A program made the translations under genes and the position numbers. A stretch of 64,000 nt of DNA from Atriophallophorus winterbourni (taxonomy: Eukaryota > Platyhelminthes > Trematoda > Plagiorchiida > Microphallidae): NCBI GenBank assembly GCA_013407085.1, contig JACCGJ010014430.1:37115-101114 (forward strand), read 5' to 3'. Below are positions 63,371-64,000 of this stretch, piece by piece. Each line of letters begins with the position of its first letter. The first letter of the stretch is position 1. The notes under the pieces are model-generated. The model searched no databases and was not told where the DNA came from. It was given only the letters and a program-made list of their open reading frames with translations.

Positions 63371-64000
63371 GTTTAACTGGTGTTTAACGATGACATATTT
63401 CCAACCTAGCAACCACCTTGGTGTATCAAAATTTCTGACCTGGGTGAATTTTAATAGACATCATAATACTTTGCAACTTCATTACATCTATTTGCGACCA
63501 AGAAACCTCCCAAAGATTTTACTTTGCAATCAAATTCATGTTTACTCATTAACTTGCTAAACAATTTTAATGGGGGCAGCTTTATTGATGCCAGGAACGA
63601 CATCAATCATTGATAAACAATGTCATACGACTGGATATTATACAATCAACCTAAACGCTGTGGGAGCGGTTTTCATTCATGTGAATGATCGTACATGCAT
63701 GCCGATTGGTGTAAAAGAGGGCAAGGATATATCGGTGTCATCGATCATCTGAGGCGGATCCATGTACAATTCTTCCAAAGTTACCGTCTGCTTGATCATG
63801 CTAGTTATCCACCGTTGCTACCTTACCCCGACTGTTAAGGAATTAATATTGGTGTAATTGCAGTTGCCTAACTACGAATTAAAACTTATTCCAATTTCTA
63901 ATCATTTTACGATTCTGCACTTGATCGCATTAATTGGTATATATCTTGTGAATTTGTCTTTAAGTCACTTACACGTGTTGATGATGGGAAGAGAGTGGTT
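63371..64000. other. Intergenic, nothing recognised
   Basis: Short open frames at 63369-63560 and 63570-63752 (+) have no recognised domain. Confidence 0.4.

Noticed and set aside
1..64000. tRNA, rRNA or bacterial operon structure
   Set aside because: No tRNA cloverleaf or rRNA segment was recognised by eye, and the exon-intron and retroelement content excludes a prokaryotic source.

Overview
This window is AT-rich eukaryotic DNA dominated by introns and transposable elements. It looks like a digenean flatworm, most likely a schistosome relative. The reasons are the intron-exon structure, the mix of RTE-, CR1/jockey- and R2-like LINE debris, and a tandem repeat carrying a type I hammerhead ribozyme, a combination known from the Schistosoma Sm-alpha family. 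I cannot name the species from sequence alone.

The one clear host gene is on the + strand and fills most of positions 4535-42727. I could trace 16 exons whose phases all join. They encode about 650 residues similar to the C-terminal two thirds of vertebrate BCR/ABR: the end of a DH (RhoGEF) domain, a PH domain split by a charged insert, a C2 domain and a RhoGAP domain with its arginine finger. The 5' part, with most of the DH domain, lies upstream of the window. The stop codon is at 42725-42727.

The introns and the 21 kb downstream are filled with mobile DNA. Intron 3 of the traced part (10621-15415) holds a roughly 3.2 kb tandem array of about 14 diverged units of about 228 bp. Intron 7 holds a decayed but structurally complete piggyBac transposon (20289-22781) with a small deleted RTE-type retroposon nested inside it. 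Intron 9 holds dispersed copies of the 228-bp repeat. Intron 12 holds a long decayed LINE. Intron 15 holds two RTE LINEs in opposite orientations, each interrupted by a CR1-type insertion. From 44.5 to 51.6 kb there are CR1-type LINEs, one inserted in another. A young-looking GC-rich RTE-type LINE occupies about 52.06-55.91 kb, with one 956-codon ORF. A CR1-type 5' segment (ORF1 plus start of ORF2) is at 59.5-61.0 kb.

The most notable signal is the 228-bp repeat. Each unit carries a recognisable hammerhead motif (CTGATGA, stem II, GAAA, short stem III, GTC). One copy, at 24379-24420 on the minus strand, matches a complete hammerhead with every stem paired. It lies in a 331-bp insertion flanked by a 14-bp direct repeat and contains an internal inversion, as expected of retroposition. 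This fits the 'retrozyme' class: small non-coding retroelements that spread through self-cleaved, circularised RNA using LINE enzymes. The repeat recurs through the window in both orientations. All sense-strand copies I checked in the host gene are damaged or weak.
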